From: Roseibium sp. TrichSKD4
GTDB lineage: Bacteria > Pseudomonadota > Alphaproteobacteria > Rhizobiales > Stappiaceae
DNA: 64,000 nucleotides
Assembly (NCBI RefSeq): GCF_000148725.1
Contig: NZ_GL476320.1
Location: 1,044,189 to 1,108,188, forward strand
Reading direction: 5' to 3'
The notes beneath the pieces were generated by a model. That model saw nothing but the letters and a program-made list of their open reading frames with translations, was not told the origin of the DNA and searched no databases. A program made the position numbers and the translations under genes. This document shows, piece by piece, positions 37,969 through 48,003 of the stretch. The first letter of the stretch is position 1, and the number at the start of each line of letters is the position of its first letter.

Positions 37969-38569
37969 CGTCGAGAGTTGGGATTATCATTCCGCTTTTC
38001 AATGAAAGTGACGTCCTGCCACTCCTTGCAGAGCGTCTTTACAAAGCAATATTTGCTTTCTTGGCCTTGGGCGAGCTAGAACTCGAGCAGCACTTGAGTC
38101 TCAGTGCAATATGTTTGTGGACCTGTTTGGCCTTGAACCGAATTTTATTGATGGTCATGAACATTGCCATGCCTATCCGAGCTTGTCGCAAGAGGTAATG
38201 GCGTTTGCATCTTCCAAAAATATTCCCGTGAGGGCGATCAGGCTTTTTGAGCCACCGAAAGGTTTCAAAGAGTATGTGCGCAATTGGCTTGGATGCCGCC
38301 AATTGGTTGAGGCAAAACGAAGAGTGGTGAAAACCAATGACTATTTTGCCGGCGTTTTGCCCTTGGAGCGACCGCAAGAAGCGGTCCGCCAGTCGGAAGA
38401 TATTCTGACTTCATTGGACAAAATAGTTCCGTCACAAAGTGAATGTTGGATGATGTGCCACCCGGGGGATGCGGAAGACCCTGTGCAGGTACAAGGCCAT
38501 TCGCCAGCCCTCAGAGCCCTGGAGGCAGCGTATCTAGGCAAGCGGGCGAGTGACAAAGTGACAAGATGA
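37965..38569 (+). pseudogene. Fusion scar: glycosyltransferase (GtrB-like) start joined to ChbG/YdjC-type deacetylase remainder
   Basis: The first ~26 codons (VGIIIPLFNESDVLPLLAERL) are the start of a family 2 glycosyltransferase, in the expected position after gtrA. From about 38045 the sequence instead fits a ChbG/YdjC-like carbohydrate deacetylase: ELELEQHLS, then after a one-base shift near 38096 SQCNMFVDLFGLEPNFIDGHEHCHAYP, continuing to 38569 with the usual MCHPG ending. Most of the glycosyltransferase and the N-terminal half of the deacetylase (including the first metal ligands) are missing. One deletion plus one frameshift explain the structure. Neither enzyme can work. Confidence 0.75.
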
Positions 38570-38693
38570 CTTACAAAATACGGTATTCAGTTGAATCGCT
38601 ATTTTTCTTTAGCTATTTAGACCTTAAATCACTTGGCCTGAATTATAACGAACAGCAGGCAAAGAATAAATTTCACATTTGCAAGGCTAGTCA

Positions 38694-39479
38694 GTGAAAG
38701 ACATTTTAAAGAGTGCACTCAATAATTTTGGAATAGGTATTACGCGAGCCTCTAAGCTTGAGTACCTTGAAGCAAACAAAAAAGCGATTACCGATATCCA
38801 TTTTTTAAAATGTGTGGATGAGCAATTTCGGTCGAAATGTATTGACCTGCTCGATGTATCGCAATCAGAATTCCGGCAGGACTTGTTTGTACTTTGTCAG
38901 CTCAATTTTAAGGGGAACGGATATTTTGTAGAATTTGGGGCTACAAACGGTGTAGATTTTTCAAACACACATCTTCTCGAAACAAAATTTGGATGGTCGG
39001 GGATTTTGGCGGAGCCTGCACTTACATGGCACAACGATTTGAAAGCGAACCGCACATCGCATGTTGATACTCGCTGCGTGTGGAAGGAAACTGGGCAGAG
39101 CATACTGTTCAAGGAAGCGGCTGTCGGAGAACTCTCCACATTAGATCAGTTTTCCAGTCAGGGGGACAATTCCCGGTTTAGGCAGTCTGGTGGAACAAGC
39201 TACGAAGTAGAAACGATATCGCTTTTGGATCTGCTGCAGGCGCACAATGCACCAGAACATATCGAATACTTATCCCTGGATACAGAGGGGTCCGAGTTCG
39301 AAATCTTGTCGAACTTTGATTTCGATAGGTATTCATTTGATGTAATCACATGTGAACACAACTTCACAGATGACCGAGAAAAGATTCATGGCCTATTGGT
39401 ACAGCATGGCTATATTCGGATTTTTGAAACTATGGATATAGTGGATGACTGGTATGTTGCGACGCGGATACTGAACTAG
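38694..39479 (+). CDS. FkbM-family methyltransferase
   Basis: Encodes 261 residues from GTG 38694. The Methyltransf_21 pattern is clear: GYFVEFGATNGVDFSNTHLLE (SAM site), GWSGILAEPA, a DTRCV-type strand and IEYLSLDTEGSEFEIL. The family O-methylates sugars or small molecules, often in surface polysaccharide loci. The gene and its 120-bp upstream region are distinctly AT-rich compared with the core genes on both sides, suggesting acquisition by transfer. The substrate cannot be told from sequence. Confidence 0.85.
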   Translation: MKDILKSALNNFGIGITRASKLEYLEANKKAITDIHFLKCVDEQFRSKCIDLLDVSQSEFRQDLFVLCQLNFKGNGYFVEFGATNGVDFSNTHLLETKFGWSGILAEPALTWHNDLKANRTSHVDTRCVWKETGQSILFKEAAVGELSTLDQFSSQGDNSRFRQSGGTSYEVETISLLDLLQAHNAPEHIEYLSLDTEGSEFEILSNFDFDRYSFDVITCEHNFTDDREKIHGLLVQHGYIRIFETMDIVDDWYVATRILN

Positions 39480-39579
39480 GGTTTTGTTGAGCAAGCGCTC
39501 AAAACTAGACTGGTTTGATTTCGTCGGATGGCAATCTATACGTTCTGTTAATCTACATTTCAGGACCTGCAATCGAGTA

Positions 39580-39998
39580 ATGAGAATTCGGACGTTTAGT
39601 TCCCAAGATACGGATGCTGTTGTTCAGCTCTGGGGCGCGTGTGGATTGACGCGACCTTGGAACAACGCGCGTCTTGATATTGAGCGCAAGGTTTCTTTCC
39701 AACCAGAGTTGTTTTTCTCGGTGAAATGGACGGCAAGGTAATGGCGTCCGCCATGTTCGGATATGATGGCCATCGCGGATGGCTTTACTATTTTGCGGTG
39801 TTGCCAGAGTTTCAGGGGCAGGGACACGCAAGGGCAATGCTGGATTACGGTGAAACCGCTCTGATGAAACTTGGATGCCCAAAAATCAATTTTCAGGTTC
39901 GCGCTGATAACAACAAGGCCATCGCCTATTACCAAGCTGCCGGATACACTGAAGACCAAGTTCTAAGTTTCGGAAAGCGTCTCATTCAAGACAACTGA
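39580..39998 (+). pseudogene. GNAT-family acetyltransferase with frameshift
   Basis: The first part (MRIRTFSSQDTDAVVQLWGACGLTRPWN...QPELF) runs in one frame to a T run at 39712-39716. The second part (EMDGKVMASAMFGYDGHRGWLYYFAVLPEFQGQGHARAML...) runs in another frame to 39998. Removing one T joins them into a typical ~139-residue GNAT enzyme with acetyl-CoA motif A (QGQGHARAML), similar to YpeA-type proteins. A sequencing error in the homopolymer is possible; slippage could also restore the frame. Confidence 0.8.
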
Positions 39999-40040
39999 GT
40001 CATTAGGCCGGTGAGGGCAGTATCTGGCGGTGATCGCAGC

Positions 40041-40550
40041 ATGACAGAGTTTCCTGACCTGAAACCGGATTGTTCGTCTTGCGCTGCTCTGTGCTGTGTG
40101 GTGTTTGCGTTTGATCAATCGGAGTCTTTCGCAATCGACAAAGAGGCAGGCGAAGTTTGCCCGAACCTCTCAAAATCCGGGCAATGCAACGTGTTTGATC
40201 AACGCTCGGAGCTTGGTTTCAAGGGCTGTATCACTTACACCTGCCATGGAGCCGGACAACGTGTCACGCAGGAGCTCTTTCAGGGCCGAAGCTGGCGAGA
40301 CGACGAGGCACTCACACACCGTATGGGCGAGGCTCTCTCCGTTTTGCGGCGGGTTCACGAACACCTTGCAATACTGGACGCGGCTAGCTCTTTGCCGTTG
40401 TCAGACGACCATTTGCTAGGGCTATCACACTTGACCTCGGAACTGCTTCCAGCGGATGGCTGGAGCGAAGAAAGTCTTGCAGCTTTTCCGATTGATGAAA
40501 TGGTGTCGCGGGTTAGCACATTTCTGAAAAGTTTGCGGTCCTACGTCTGA
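40041..40550 (+). CDS. Cys-rich protein of unknown function
   Basis: Encodes 169 residues from ATG 40041; a start at 40011 is possible but overlaps little else. The N-terminal half has eight Cys in a pattern suggesting a bound metal or Fe-S centre: DCSSCAALCCVVF, EVCPNL, GQCNVF, FKGCITYTCHGAGQR. The C-terminal half is helical. Proteins with this Cys layout are common in bacteria but I know no assigned reaction. It converges with and overlaps the DksA-like gene by 10 bases. Confidence 0.7.
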   Translation: MTEFPDLKPDCSSCAALCCVVFAFDQSESFAIDKEAGEVCPNLSKSGQCNVFDQRSELGFKGCITYTCHGAGQRVTQELFQGRSWRDDEALTHRMGEALSVLRRVHEHLAILDAASSLPLSDDHLLGLSHLTSELLPADGWSEESLAAFPIDEMVSRVSTFLKSLRSYV

Positions 40551-40891
40551 AGCGGTTGGACCCAGAGACCCGCACAATGAACGCAATGCGTTGCAGCAGG
40601 GTCAATATCCAACCGTTTTTCGGGGATCGGTTCGTCGCACTCCACACAAAACCCATAGTCCCCGGTTTCCAGCCGGTGCAATGCATTCTCGATCCGTTGT
40701 AGGTTCAGTTGTCGTTGTCTCTCGGAAGCTTGAGCCATGGCCTGACCTTGAAGGGCGTCCATACGGGACAGTCGACCGACGGATTGTTGGTCCAGCATGA
40801 CTGGTGCCCTCGCGTCTTCAGAGATCTCTCGCAGGTTCTGAAGGTCCTGTTTCAGTTTCAAGAGTTGTTGTTTTCGCTCTTTCATGGTCAT
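40541..40891 (-). CDS. DksA/TraR-type C4 zinc-finger protein
   Basis: Encodes 116 residues from ATG 40891 (AGGAC upstream); a longer frame to 40909 lacks a good site. The N-terminal coiled-coil helix pair carries RLSRMDALQGQAMA, and the C-terminal zinc finger is GFCVECDEPIPEKRLDIDPAATHCVHC (four Cys). DksA-family proteins insert into the RNA polymerase secondary channel and modulate transcription with ppGpp. This one is shorter than DksA (about 150 residues) and may act independently of ppGpp, as TraR does; that is inference. Confidence 0.87.
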   Translation of the reverse strand: MTMKERKQQLLKLKQDLQNLREISEDARAPVMLDQQSVGRLSRMDALQGQAMAQASERQRQLNLQRIENALHRLETGDYGFCVECDEPIPEKRLDIDPAATHCVHCAGLWVQPLQT

Positions 40892-41041
40892 GCCAGTCCT
40901 CCGGTCCACAAAGTATGGCTCGCGAGAACAGATGATGGCAAATGGTGATATCCACGCTCATGCCATTGGTGACGCTGATGTGATTTTTGTTTCTGCGACG
41001 CTACGTTCAAAGTATTCAGAATAGCTTTTTGGAGTGACACA

Positions 41042-41410
41042 ATGAGATGGTTTGTATTGAATGTGATTGCTGGTGTGTTTTTGATGCTTCTTGGTGCGGT
41101 CAGCCAAGCTGGAAATGTTGAAATAGTTGGAGCAGAAGCTCGTGAAACAGGAGAGACTTGGCGATTTGCCGTCACCCTCAAGCACGCGGATACTGGCTGG
41201 GACCACTATGCGGACCTTTGGCAGGTCGTCGCGCCTGACGGAACTCTTCTCGGCAAACGTGTGCTGGCCCATCCGCACGTGAACGAACAGCCCTTTACCC
41301 GGTCTCTGTCTGGCGTCGTGATCCCGAGTGAAGTGGATCACGTGTTCATTCGTGCCCGTGACAGCAAGCACGGGATGGCTGAAGAGATGTATCGGCTGAA
41401 CTTGAAGTGA
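41042..41410 (+). CDS. Small exported protein of unknown function
   Basis: Encodes 122 residues. A clear signal peptide (WFVLNVIAGVFLMLLGAVSQA) is followed by a ~98-residue beta-rich domain (TWRFAVTLKHADTGWDHYADLWQVV, EVDHVFIRARDSKHG). No Cys after cleavage and no membrane anchor, so it is probably a soluble periplasmic protein. I do not recognise a named family. It converges with the MarC gene, 9 nt apart. Confidence 0.72.
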   Translation: MRWFVLNVIAGVFLMLLGAVSQAGNVEIVGAEARETGETWRFAVTLKHADTGWDHYADLWQVVAPDGTLLGKRVLAHPHVNEQPFTRSLSGVVIPSEVDHVFIRARDSKHGMAEEMYRLNLK

Positions 41411-41419
41411 CCTTCTGAA

Positions 41420-42058
41420 TTAGCCAGCTAACAGCGCCAATACACCATCCGCAACGAACTGAACCGACAGGGCAGCCAGGATAACGCCGAGGAGACGTGT
41501 GATGATCAGCTGTGCCGTATCACCGAGACGGCGTTCGATCTTGTCCGCGAGCAAAAACGAACCAAGGCACGAAATGACGACGGTGAAGATCACCAGTCCC
41601 AGTCCAGCATAGGTGATGGTGTCAGGGGCTTCGCCAGACAAGAGGATGATGGCAGAAATGGCAGCAGGTCCCGCAATCAATGGAATGGCGAGTGGGAATA
41701 CGGCCAGCTCTTGTATCGAGCGGTGCTGTTCTTCGGCAGTCTCGGCCATCTTTTCGGCGGTCTCGGTTTTGCGGGCCTGACGCTTACCGAACACCATTTC
41801 TACGGCAATCAGAAAAAGCAGAATTCCGCCGGCAATTCTGAATGCAGAGACCGAAATTCCCAAGACATCGAGGAATGTTGGACCGGTCAGGTAGAACACA
41901 CCGAGAATAATGCCCCCGGTCAGTGTTGCGCGGATGGCAACCCGCTTGCGGTCAATTTGGGACATGCCGGCAGTCAGTGCCAAAAACATGGGCGCCAGAC
42001 CCACTGGATCAATGGTGACGAACAAGGTCGCAAACGCGTTTATGTAGTAGTCAAACAT
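41420..42058 (-). CDS. MarC-family integral membrane protein
   Basis: Encodes 212 residues with about six transmembrane helices, beginning YYINAFATLFVTIDPVGLAPMFLAL and containing the family's PLAIPLIAGPAAISAIILL. A charged cytoplasmic loop (GKRQARKTETAEKMAETAEEQH) lies in the middle. MarC proteins were once linked to multiple antibiotic resistance, but the role is unproven. Its 5' end faces gyrA across a 224-bp AT-rich region likely to hold both promoters. Confidence 0.88.
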   Translation of the reverse strand: MFDYYINAFATLFVTIDPVGLAPMFLALTAGMSQIDRKRVAIRATLTGGIILGVFYLTGPTFLDVLGISVSAFRIAGGILLFLIAVEMVFGKRQARKTETAEKMAETAEEQHRSIQELAVFPLAIPLIAGPAAISAIILLSGEAPDTITYAGLGLVIFTVVISCLGSFLLADKIERRLGDTAQLIITRLLGVILAALSVQFVADGVLALLAG

Positions 42059-42282
42059 GCTTCGTCAGCCCCCGCTGTTTTTCGCTTCTCGTCGGGTTTT
42101 AAAGGCATTTTGAGGTTTGGCGAAACAATTCCTCTGTGAACTACTCAAGTGCTTGCGTTTTTCTTTTTTAACTCATTGAAATTAGTGAGTAATCTCTCTT
42201 CTTTATTTGGGCTTCAAATTTGGCTGGAAGCTGTAAATCGGCTATAAATGGCGGCAGCTAGAACAAAAAATGAGTCGTCTCC

Positions 42283-45060
42283 TTGACCGATCAGGAAAAC
42301 AGCACCCCGCCGGGCGGTGTTCCGTCCGATATCAAGCCCATTTCAATCGTAGATGAAATGAAGAGCAGTTATCTCGATTATGCCATGAGCGTGATCGTGA
42401 GCCGTGCTCTTCCGGATGTGCGCGATGGGTTGAAACCTGTGCACCGCCGCATTCTCTATTCGATGAATGAAAACGGCTATGAGTGGAACAAGCCTTATCG
42501 TAAGTCGGCCCGTGTGGTCGGTGACGTTATGGGTAAATACCACCCGCATGGTGATAGTGCGATTTACGATGCGCTCGTGCGTATGGCGCAGAACTTTTCG
42601 CTGCGCCTTCCGTTGATCGATGGGCAGGGCAATTTCGGGTCAATTGATGGCGATCGCGCTGCCGCGATGCGTTACACCGAATGTCGTCTAGAGAAGGTTG
42701 CGCACAAGCTTCTTGATGACATCGATAAGGACACGGTCGACTTTCAGGAAAACTACGATAACTCCGAGAGTGAGCCGGTTGTTCTGCCTGCCAAGTTCCC
42801 GAACCTTTTGGTCAATGGGGCCGGTGGTATTGCGGTTGGTATGGCGACGAACATCCCGCCGCACAATCTGGGCGAAGTGATCGACGCTGCGATTGCCGTC
42901 ATGGTAAATCCGGCGATGACGGTTGCTGAGTTGATGGACATCGTTCCTGGTCCTGATTTCCCAACAGGCGGTATCATTCTCGGGCGGTCCGGTATTCGCT
43001 CTGCCTATGAAAGTGGTCGCGGCTCCGTTGTCATGCGCAGCAAGGTGGATGTGGAGGAGATCCGCAAGGACCGCAATGCGCTGATCGTCTCGGAAATTCC
43101 GTATCAGGTGAACAAGTCCTCGATGATCGAAAAGATCGCCGAAGCGGTCCGCGACAAGCGGATTGAAGGCATCTCCGATATTAGGGACGAAAGTGACCGC
43201 TCTGGTATGCGCGTCGTGATCGAGTTGAAACGCGATGCTGTGCCGGATGTGGTGCTAAACCAGCTCTATCGCTACTCGCAATTGCAGACCTCCTTTGGCT
43301 GCAATATGGTGGCGCTGAACGGTGGCAAGCCGGAGCAACTCAATCTCCCAGATATCCTAAAGGCATTTATTAGCTTCCGTGAGGAAGTTGTTCAAAGAAG
43401 AACAAAATTCCTTTTGAAGAAAGCGCGTGATCGTGCGCATATCTTGGTTGGCTTGGGTATCGCAGTGGCCAATATTGATGAGGTCATCCACCTCATTCGT
43501 ACGGCACCAGACCCTGCAACTGCGCGTGCCCAGTTGATGGAGCGCGATTGGCCTGCGCGGGATGTTGAGCCACTTATCCGCCTAATCGATGATCCGCGCC
43601 ATATGGTTCAGGAAGACGGCACTTACAAGCTGTCTGAAGAACAGGCCCGCGCGATCCTTGATCTGCGCCTGCAGCGCCTCACAGCTCTCGGCCGCGATGA
43701 GATCGCAGACGAGTTGAGCAAGATCGGCGCTGAGATCTCTGACTTCCTCGATATCCTCCGATCGCGTGCCCGCATTCAGGACATCGTTCGTGGAGAAATG
43801 CTGGAGATCAAGGAAGAGTTTGCGACACCGCGCAAGACCGAGATCGTTGATGGTGGCGCAGACTTTGATGATGAAGATCTGATCCAGCGAGAAGACATGG
43901 TTGTGACCGTGTCTCACAACGGCTATATCAAGCGTGTTCCCTTGGCGACATACCGCGCGCAACGTCGTGGTGGCAAGGGCCGTTCTGGCATGGCGACCAA
44001 AGACGAGGATTTTGTAACCCGTCTGTTTGTTGCCAACACGCACACGCCGGTGTTGTTCTTCTCGTCCCGCGGCATTTGTTACAAGATGAAAGTCTGGCGT
44101 TTGCCGCTTGGCGGACCGATCTCTCGGGGCAAGGCCTTGATCAATATGTTGCCGCTGGAACAGGGTGAACAGATTTCGTCCATCATGCCGTTGCCCGAGG
44201 ATGAAGAAAGCTGGGCGAACCTCGATGTTATGTTCTCCACGGTGCGTGGTACCGTGCGCCGGAACAAGTTGTCCGACTTCACGCAAATCAACCGGAACGG
44301 CAAGATTGCAATGAAGCTTGAGGATGGCGATGGCATCGTCAACGTCGCGACCTGTTCTGAGCATGACGACGTTATGCTGACCACGGCGGCGGGCCAGTGT
44401 ATCCGCTTCCCAGTCGGCGATGTTCGAGTATTCGCTGGCCGGAATTCTGTTGGTGTACGCGGGATCAGGCTAGCAGATGGCGACAAGGTCATCTCTATGC
44501 AGATCCTGCATCACATGGATGCAGAAGCGGAAGAGCGTACAGCCTTCCTCAAGATGTCCCGGGCACTGCGCGGCGAGGCGGATGAAAATGCTGGTTCTGA
44601 TGAAACCGGTGCTGTTGACGCCGGGCTGTCTCAAGAGCGTTACGCTGAAATGAGCGCAGCGGAGCAGATCATTCTGACGCTTTCAGAAAATGGGTATGGC
44701 AAGCGAACATCTTCGTTTGAATACCGGGTGACTGGTCGTGGCGGTAAAGGCATTACCGCCATGGCAGTGACAGAGAGAAATGGTGGGTTGGTTTCATCTT
44801 TCCCGGTTGAAGAAAGCGACCAGATCATGCTGGTGACCAATGGCGGCCAGTTGATCCGCTGTCCAGTCGATGGCATCCGCATTGCTGGTCGAGCCACGCA
44901 GGGTGTGATCGTCTTCAAGACCGCTGACGGCGAAAATGTTGTTGCCGTCGAGGGCATTAGCGAAGTTGATGACGAAGAAGATGTCGATGCTGTTGAAGAT
45001 GGTGGCGAGGGTGGTGACAGTGCTGCACCCGATGCCGCACCTTCAGATGGCGAAAGCTGA
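42283..45060 (+). CDS. gyrA: DNA gyrase subunit A
   Basis: Encodes 925 residues. The start is TTG 42283; an in-frame TGA lies just upstream at 42271 and an overlapping ATG at 42270 is out of frame. It is the breakage-reunion subunit of the A2B2 gyrase. Catalytic Tyr in AAMRYTECR; quinolone region [10 protein letters not shown] retains Ser and Asp at the usual resistance positions, so a sensitive type is predicted. The C-terminal beta-pinwheel has the GyrA box [10 protein letters not shown]. An acidic insert ([13 protein letters not shown]) and a very acidic tail ([15 protein letters not shown]) are present. Confidence 0.97.
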   Translation: MTDQENSTPPGGVPSDIKPISIVDEMKSSYLDYAMSVIVSRALPDVRDGLKPVHRRILYSMNENGYEWNKPYRKSARVVGDVMGKYHPHGDSAIYDALVRMAQNFSLRLPLIDGQGNFGSIDGDRAAAMRYTECRLEKVAHKLLDDIDKDTVDFQENYDNSESEPVVLPAKFPNLLVNGAGGIAVGMATNIPPHNLGEVIDAAIAVMVNPAMTVAELMDIVPGPDFPTGGIILGRSGIRSAYESGRGSVVMRSKVDVEEIRKDRNALIVSEIPYQVNKSSMIEKIAEAVRDKRIEGISDIRDESDRSGMRVVIELKRDAVPDVVLNQLYRYSQLQTSFGCNMVALNGGKPEQLNLPDILKAFISFREEVVQRRTKFLLKKARDRAHILVGLGIAVANIDEVIHLIRTAPDPATARAQLMERDWPARDVEPLIRLIDDPRHMVQEDGTYKLSEEQARAILDLRLQRLTALGRDEIADELSKIGAEISDFLDILRSRARIQDIVRGEMLEIKEEFATPRKTEIVDGGADFDDEDLIQREDMVVTVSHNGYIKRVPLATYRAQRRGGKGRSGMATKDEDFVTRLFVANTHTPVLFFSSRGICYKMKVWRLPLGGPISRGKALINMLPLEQGEQISSIMPLPEDEESWANLDVMFSTVRGTVRRNKLSDFTQINRNGKIAMKLEDGDGIVNVATCSEHDDVMLTTAAGQCIRFPVGDVRVFAGRNSVGVRGIRLADGDKVISMQILHHMDAEAEERTAFLKMSRALRGEADENAGSDETGAVDAGLSQERYAEMSAAEQIILTLSENGYGKRTSSFEYRVTGRGGKGITAMAVTERNGGLVSSFPVEESDQIMLVTNGGQLIRCPVDGIRIAGRATQGVIVFKTADGENVVAVEGISEVDDEEDVDAVEDGGEGGDSAAPDAAPSDGES

Positions 45061-45087
45061 TCAGTATTCAATTCCAGTCTAGGATTT

Positions 45088-45113
45088 CGGCGCGGGTCAT
45101 ACCGCGCCGTTTT
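45088..45113 (+). terminator. Rho-independent terminator of gyrA
   Basis: CGGCGCGG (45088-45095) pairs with CCGCGCCG (45102-45109), loop GTCATA, followed by TTTT. Confidence 0.75.
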
Positions 45114-45171
45114 CGCATTAAGGCGGTGTGGGCGGGTTGCCGCAGGTGGAATGCCGGAGTAATGAAGAACC

Positions 45172-45672
45172 ATGACACGTATTGCGCTTTATCCAGGGTC
45201 ATTTGATCCGATCACAAATGGGCATATCGACATTCTCGGGCAGTCACTTGCGCTTGCAGACCGGGTTGTGGTGGCGATTGGAATCCATCCCGGCAAAACC
45301 CCGCTTTTTACGTTTGAAGAGCGCGTTCAATTGATCCACGAGGCTGCCGGGGTAGAGTTTGGTGTCGATGAAGCTCGGCGGATCGAAGTGATTTCATTTT
45401 CCAATCTTGTGGTTGATGCTGCGCGCGCTCAAACTGCGGCTTATCTCGTTCGCGGTCTCAGAGATGGAACCGACCTGGATTACGAGATGCAAATGGCCGG
45501 AATGAACGGAACGTTGGCGCCGTCCATTAAAACGGTTTTCCTTCCAGCTTCCCCCTCGGTGCGCCACATTACGGCGACGTTGGTGCGTCAAATTGCGAAG
45601 ATGGGTGGTGATATCACCGCCTTTGTTCCTTCGTGCGTCGTGTCCCCCTTGCGAGACCGGTCGTCAGCGTAG
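45172..45672 (+). CDS. coaD: Phosphopantetheine adenylyltransferase
   Basis: Encodes 166 residues. It transfers AMP from ATP to 4'-phosphopantetheine, the penultimate step in CoA synthesis. The nucleotidyltransferase signature [12 protein letters not shown] is at the N-terminus (residues 7-18), with [13 protein letters not shown] and the second ATP motif as [21 protein letters not shown]. coli has ISSSLVK at that site. Full length. It is followed 47 nt later by the cyclophilin genes, probably in one transcript. Confidence 0.96.
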   Translation: MTRIALYPGSFDPITNGHIDILGQSLALADRVVVAIGIHPGKTPLFTFEERVQLIHEAAGVEFGVDEARRIEVISFSNLVVDAARAQTAAYLVRGLRDGTDLDYEMQMAGMNGTLAPSIKTVFLPASPSVRHITATLVRQIAKMGGDITAFVPSCVVSPLRDRSSA

Positions 45673-45719
45673 TAGGCGATGCGCGGGGCATAAAAAGACC
45701 ACTTATCAATGGAGTGACC

Positions 45720-46259
45720 ATGTCACGCATATTTTCGGTTTTGACGCTTTTGGCTGCGCTGCTTGTTGCGCCAAACATGGCCGGAGCTCAGGATCTTGAT
45801 CCGGAAAACACCATTTACATGGATTTGAAAGATGGGCGGGTCACGCTGCAGCTTCGTCCGGACCTTGCACCGAACCATGTTGAGCGCATCAAAAAGCTGA
45901 CCCGGGACGGGTTTTACGATGGCATCGTATTCCATCGTGTGATCGATGGTTTCATGGCGCAAACCGGTGATCCAACCGGGACCGGTATGGGTGGGTCTCA
46001 GGAGCCGGATCTGAAGGCTGAGTTCACCAGAACACGGTTCAAGCGTGGTGTCTTGGGCATGGCACGTGCTGGCAACCCGAACAGTGCCAACTCCCAGTTT
46101 TTCATCATGTTTGCAGATGGAGACTGGCTCAACGGACAATACACAGTCTGGGGTGAAATCGTTGGTGGCATGGAACATGTCGACGCGATCAAGCGTGGCG
46201 AACCGCCACAAAACCCGGACAAAATCATCAAAATGCAGGTTGCGGCAGACGCGAGCTGA
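45720..46259 (+). CDS. Periplasmic cyclophilin-type peptidyl-prolyl isomerase
   Basis: Encodes 179 residues from ATG 45720, with GGAG 5 nt upstream; longer frames upstream overlap coaD. A signal peptide (IFSVLTLLAALLVAPNMAGA) precedes a cyclophilin domain: FHRVIDGFMAQTGDPTGTGMGG (catalytic Arg, Phe), LGMARAGNPNSANSQFFIM and GEIVGGMEHVDAIKRGEP. It catalyses cis-trans proline isomerisation of exported proteins, comparable to PpiA. Confidence 0.93.
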   Translation: MSRIFSVLTLLAALLVAPNMAGAQDLDPENTIYMDLKDGRVTLQLRPDLAPNHVERIKKLTRDGFYDGIVFHRVIDGFMAQTGDPTGTGMGGSQEPDLKAEFTRTRFKRGVLGMARAGNPNSANSQFFIMFADGDWLNGQYTVWGEIVGGMEHVDAIKRGEPPQNPDKIIKMQVAADAS

Positions 46260-46302
46260 ACATCCACCTGCCGGTTGGCAGTCAACGAGATTGGGAGACC
46301 CC

Positions 46303-46776
46303 ATGGCTGATATCAAGGATCCTGAAAACACTTTGCTGATGGAAACCACGCAAGGTTCTGTTGTGATCGAAATGCGTCCGGACCTTGCTCCGAACCATGT
46401 TGGACGTATCAAAGAACTGGTTCGCGAAGGCTTTTACGATGGCATCGTGTTTCACCGCGTGATTGATGGCTTCATGGCGCAAACCGGTTGTCCGCAAGGC
46501 ACCGGCACTGGTGGCTCTGGCAAAAAGCTGCGCGCTGAATTCAACAAAGAAAGCCATCAGCGCGGTGTGTGCTCCATGGCCCGTGCGATGGACCCGAATT
46601 CTGGCGATAGCCAGTTCTTCATCTGCTTCGGTGATGCGTCCTTCCTTGACGGTCAATACACCGCTTGGGGCAAGGTGCTGGAAGGCATGGAAAACGTTGA
46701 CAAGATCAAGCGCGGCGAGCCGGTTGTTGATCCTGACAAGATCGTTTCCCTGAAAGTGGCTGCTGACGCCGCTTAA
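46303..46776 (+). CDS. Cytoplasmic cyclophilin-type peptidyl-prolyl isomerase
   Basis: Encodes 157 residues from ATG 46303; an upstream extension overlaps the previous gene in another frame. It lacks a signal peptide but otherwise closely matches its neighbour (FYDGIVFHRVIDGFMAQTG in both). This indicates a tandem duplication that produced a periplasmic and a cytoplasmic isoform, as PpiA and PpiB in other bacteria. Active-site residues FHRVIDGF and SQFFICF are present. Confidence 0.93.
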   Translation: MADIKDPENTLLMETTQGSVVIEMRPDLAPNHVGRIKELVREGFYDGIVFHRVIDGFMAQTGCPQGTGTGGSGKKLRAEFNKESHQRGVCSMARAMDPNSGDSQFFICFGDASFLDGQYTAWGKVLEGMENVDKIKRGEPVVDPDKIVSLKVAADAA

Positions 46777-46797
46777 GGCTTTCCTTCGCGGAAAAAG

Positions 46798-46835
46798 AAA
46801 TGGGCGCTGTCCGAAAGGAGAGCGTCCATTTTTCT
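46798..46835 (+). terminator. Rho-independent terminator after the cyclophilin pair
   Basis: AAATGGGCGCT (46798-46808) pairs with AGCGTCCATTT (46821-46831), eleven pairs with one G-U, followed by TT-C-T. It ends the coaD-cyclophilin transcript before queA. Confidence 0.7.
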
Positions 46836-46919
46836 GTTGCAGGTCCTTCGAATTGACCAATGGGTTTGCGGTGGCTAAAAGCCAGCGCACCTCTTCTATA
46901 ACCGGATATATGCCCGCCC

Positions 46920-47993
46920 ATGCGCGTTGAAGACTTCGATTTTGTGCTCCCAAATGAACGCATTGCCTTGAGGCCCGCACGCCCGCGCGATTCCGCACGC
47001 ATGCTAGTTGTGCAGCCGGGAGATACCGCTGAACTCAGCGATTTTGGTGTTCGTGATTTGCCGCTGTTGCTGGAGCCGGGAGACGCGCTGGTTTTCAACG
47101 ACACCAAGGTAATTCCGGCACAGCTTGAGGGCAAAAGGGTTCGCGGTGATATCGAAGCACGCATCAGTGCCACCTTGCATCTGCGCGCAGCTGCGGACCG
47201 CTGGAAAGCCTTTGTCAGACCGGGTAAAAAGGTCCAGTTGGGTGATGTTCTTGTCTTTGAAGAGGGCGGAGTAACGCTGACGGCCCGCGCAGAGGAAAAG
47301 TCTCCTGCTGGTGATGTCCTCTTGGTGTTTGATCGATCTGCGGCGGAGCTGGATGAGGCAATTGCGTCTGTCGGGCATATTCCGCTACCTCCATATATCG
47401 CCCAAAAGCGTGGCGAGGATGAGCAAGATCGATCTGACTATCAGACCATGTTTGCCGAAAAGGATGGCGCAGTTGCAGCGCCAACTGCGGGGCTTCACTT
47501 TACACCGGACTTGCTTGCCGCATTGGATGCACGCGGAATAGAGCAACACCGGGTAACCTTGCATGTGGGGGCAGGAACGTTCCTGCCCGTGAAGGTTGAT
47601 GATACCGACGACCACCAGATGCATGCCGAGTGGGGCGAAGTGAGTGAAGAGACGGCCGCTGCGCTACAAGCCGTGAAGGCTCGTGGTAACAAGGTGGTCA
47701 GCGTCGGCACAACTTCTTTGCGCATTCTGGAAAGCGCTGCTCAGGGGTCAGGCGGACTTCAGGCCTTTGCGGGTGAAACATCGATATTTATTACGCCTGG
47801 CTATGAATTTAGAGCAATAGATGCGCTGATGACCAACTTTCATCTACCGCGCTCAACCCTTTTCATGCTTGTTTCAGCGCTGTCTGGGCTGGACGTCATG
47901 AAACGCGCTTACACACACGCGATTGATCATGAATACCGCTTCTATAGCTACGGTGACGCTTCCTTGTTGTTCCCGCAAAAGCCGACGGTTTGA
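46920..47993 (+). CDS. queA: S-adenosylmethionine:tRNA ribosyltransferase-isomerase
   Basis: Encodes 357 residues. It builds epoxyqueuosine on tRNA by moving the ribosyl group of SAM onto the 7-aminomethyl-deazaguanine placed by Tgt. Family landmarks: [24 protein letters not shown] at the start, [51 protein letters not shown] and [16 protein letters not shown]. Full length. Its stop is 10 nt before tgt, the next gene of the pathway. Confidence 0.96.
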   Translation: MRVEDFDFVLPNERIALRPARPRDSARMLVVQPGDTAELSDFGVRDLPLLLEPGDALVFNDTKVIPAQLEGKRVRGDIEARISATLHLRAAADRWKAFVRPGKKVQLGDVLVFEEGGVTLTARAEEKSPAGDVLLVFDRSAAELDEAIASVGHIPLPPYIAQKRGEDEQDRSDYQTMFAEKDGAVAAPTAGLHFTPDLLAALDARGIEQHRVTLHVGAGTFLPVKVDDTDDHQMHAEWGEVSEETAAALQAVKARGNKVVSVGTTSLRILESAAQGSGGLQAFAGETSIFITPGYEFRAIDALMTNFHLPRSTLFMLVSALSGLDVMKRAYTHAIDHEYRFYSYGDASLLFPQKPTV

Positions 47994-48003
47994 AGGAAAT
48001 CTC

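Noticed and set aside
42270-42290. ATG at 42270 as the gyrA start
   Set aside because: It is out of frame with the GyrA sequence, and an in-frame TGA lies at 42271; TTG 42283 is the only fitting start.
47923-48003. Longer N-terminus for tgt, starting inside queA
   Set aside because: The extra 27 residues overlap queA; ATG 48004 has a good AAGGA site and matches the usual start of the family.
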